From contig JARYGU010000010.1 of NCBI GenBank assembly GCA_033795365.1, positions 62,001 through 126,000 of the forward strand: a stretch of 64,000 nucleotides of DNA. The letters are read 5' to 3'. The notes below the pieces were generated by a model that saw only the letters and a list, made by a program, of their open reading frames with translations, made no database searches and had not been told where the DNA came from. Made by a program: the position numbers and the translations under genes. Numbering within the stretch: the first letter of the stretch is position 1; every line of letters starts with the position of its first letter. Positions 62,856 to 64,000 of this stretch are shown piece after piece. The DNA is from JARYGU01 sp033795365 (lineage in GTDB: Bacteria > Pseudomonadota > Alphaproteobacteria > Rhizobiales > Rhizobiaceae).

Positions 62856-63788
62856 ATGAATGCCCGTATCCTCGTCACTCCCCGCTCTCTCACCGCCGAA
62901 CCGCATCCCGAGGTGGAGCGGCTGAAGGAAAACGGCTTCGAGATCGTCTATTCGACGCCGGGGGCGATGCCGACCGAAGACGAGCTCCTGGATCTCGTGC
63001 CTGATTGCGTCGGCTGGCTCGCCGGCGTCGAGCCGGTGACGCCCCGCATCGTTGAGGCAGCCGCCCATCTCAAGGTCATCAGCCGCAATGGAGTCGGCAT
63101 CGACAATCTTCCTCTCGACATGCTCAAGGAAAAGGGCGTCAAGGTGATGATTGCGGAGGGAGCGAATTCGCTCGGCGTCGCCGAACTCACGATCGGGCTT
63201 CTTTTCAGCGCCCTGCGCTCGATCCCGCTTGCCGATGCCGGCATAAAGGCCGGAAACTGGCCGCGCGTGCGGGGTATGGAGGTCCATGGCCGCGCCGTCG
63301 GGATTATCGGCTGCGGCGCGATCGGCCGCGAGGTGGCCCGCATGGCCGTGGCGCTCGGCGCGAGGGTCGTCGCTTTCGATCCCGCCCGGCCGAATCTCGA
63401 CCTTCCATCGGCCGCCTTCTCCTATGCGGAAATCGACGACATCTTGGCCGAGGCGGATATCGTGTCGCTGCACTGCCCGCTTCCGAAGGACGGGTCGGCT
63501 CTGCTCTCCCGCGACCGCCTTTTTTCCGCCAGGGAAGGGATGGTGCTGATCAATACCGCCCGCGCGCGCCTGATCGATGAGGACGCACTGGTCGAGGCGC
63601 TCGACAGCGGCCGGATCGGCTGCTACGCCACGGATGTCTTCGAGCCCGAGCCGCCGGTTTCGCTGAAGCTCGCCGGCCATCGCCGCGTCATCGCCACCAG
63701 CCATATCGGCGGTTTCACGGCCGAAAGCGTCGATCGCGCCACAAGGATCGCCGCAGACAATCTGCTGTCTGCCCTGCGGGCTTCGTAG
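62856..63788 (+). CDS. D-isomer-specific 2-hydroxyacid dehydrogenase
   Basis: A 310-residue phosphoglycerate-dehydrogenase-like protein. Substrate-domain NGVGIDNLP, Rossmann motif VGIIGCGAIGREVARMAVALG, Arg in LINTARARLIDEDAL, Glu in DVFEPEPPVS and catalytic His in ATSHIGGFTAES are all in place. It lacks the regulatory ACT domain of SerA. It starts 3 bp after the preceding gene. Substrate could be a 2-hydroxy acid formed in this pathway. Confidence 0.88.
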   Translation: MNARILVTPRSLTAEPHPEVERLKENGFEIVYSTPGAMPTEDELLDLVPDCVGWLAGVEPVTPRIVEAAAHLKVISRNGVGIDNLPLDMLKEKGVKVMIAEGANSLGVAELTIGLLFSALRSIPLADAGIKAGNWPRVRGMEVHGRAVGIIGCGAIGREVARMAVALGARVVAFDPARPNLDLPSAAFSYAEIDDILAEADIVSLHCPLPKDGSALLSRDRLFSAREGMVLINTARARLIDEDALVEALDSGRIGCYATDVFEPEPPVSLKLAGHRRVIATSHIGGFTAESVDRATRIAADNLLSALRAS

Positions 63789-63797
63789 GTCGGCACG

Positions 63798-64000
63798 ATG
63801 GACGTCTCGCTCGGGCAAACGGCATTCGACGGACCGCTTTCGCAGCGCCTGTCCGCAGTCGCGCAGCAAGGCCCGGTCCTCTATTGGCTGGGCCAGGCCG
63901 GTTTTGTCCTCGACATCGCCGGACGCCGGATCGTCATCGATCCGTATCTTTCGGATTCGCTTGCGGAAAAATACCGTGGCACCCCTCGCCCGCACATCCG
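63798..64000 (+). CDS. UlaG-like metallo-beta-lactamase-fold protein, 5' part
   Basis: The first 67 residues are visible before the right edge cuts the gene. They read LYWLGQAGFVLDIAGRRIVIDPYLSDSLAEKYRGT, ending near PRPHI, the N-terminal pattern of the UlaG (L-ascorbate-6-phosphate lactonase) branch of the metallo-beta-lactamase fold. The metal motif HxHxDH should follow outside the window. It starts 9 bp after the dehydrogenase. A lactonase role is inferred from family and context. Confidence 0.75.
   Translation, partial: MDVSLGQTAFDGPLSQRLSAVAQQGPVLYWLGQAGFVLDIAGRRIVIDPYLSDSLAEKYRGTPRPHI

Overview
The window looks like chromosomal DNA of a rhizobial alphaproteobacterium (Rhizobiaceae, Sinorhizobium/Ensifer- or Rhizobium-like). 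The base composition is GC-rich, intergenic gaps carry rhizobial palindromic mosaic repeats, and the gene content fits the group: type III ornithine/lysine decarboxylase, luteolin-type EmrAB/EmrR efflux, SitABCD manganese uptake with an expected Mur regulator, xylAB next to a LacI regulator, and gltX next to lysS. No rRNA, tRNA, CRISPR array, insertion sequence or prophage was found.

1-12.9 kb is mostly housekeeping and small accessory genes: an outer-membrane barrel protein cut by the left edge, a LysE exporter, two GNAT acetyltransferases, a polyamine decarboxylase with a structured leader, a LysR regulator, a DUF1007 plus NicO nickel/cobalt pair, a TerB-like protein, KDPG aldolase, an overlapping CYTH-CHAD pair, the tRNA hydroxylase TrhO and a GH1 beta-glucosidase. 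13.0-14.4 kb holds a palindrome-rich gap and a toxin-antitoxin locus whose toxin gene is frameshifted.

14.4-29.1 kb is sugar catabolism. A sugar ABC transporter, a TIM-barrel isomerase and a Gfo/Idh/MocA oxidoreductase are transcribed leftward from tandem operators shared with a divergent LacI gene. After a MerR/P-loop fusion regulator and a VOC protein comes the xylose module (LacI regulator, xylB, xylA) and a Tat-exported metallophosphoesterase.

29.2-47.9 kb carries EmrAB with divergent EmrR and two operators, a TerC protein, a second toxin-antitoxin locus with a frameshifted toxin, glutathione peroxidase, an SLC13/RCK transporter, gltX, lysS, sitABCD behind a candidate Mur box, a DadA-like oxidoreductase, a nucleoside hydrolase and ung.

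48-64 kb is the least ordinary part. After a LysR/SDR/NADP-oxidoreductase group and a glycerate kinase comes a divergent catabolic locus. Leftward: ribose-type ABC transporter, FGGY kinase, HAD phosphatase, SDR, and a 621-residue GldA-SDR fusion, tightly spaced or overlapping. Rightward: cupin phosphoglucose-isomerase-like protein, KDPG-aldolase-like protein, shikimate-dehydrogenase-like protein, 2-hydroxyacid dehydrogenase, and a UlaG-like metallo-beta-lactamase-fold protein cut by the right edge. The combination suggests uptake, phosphorylation, oxidation and aldol cleavage of a polyol or sugar acid that I cannot identify; it is the best candidate here for an undescribed pathway.
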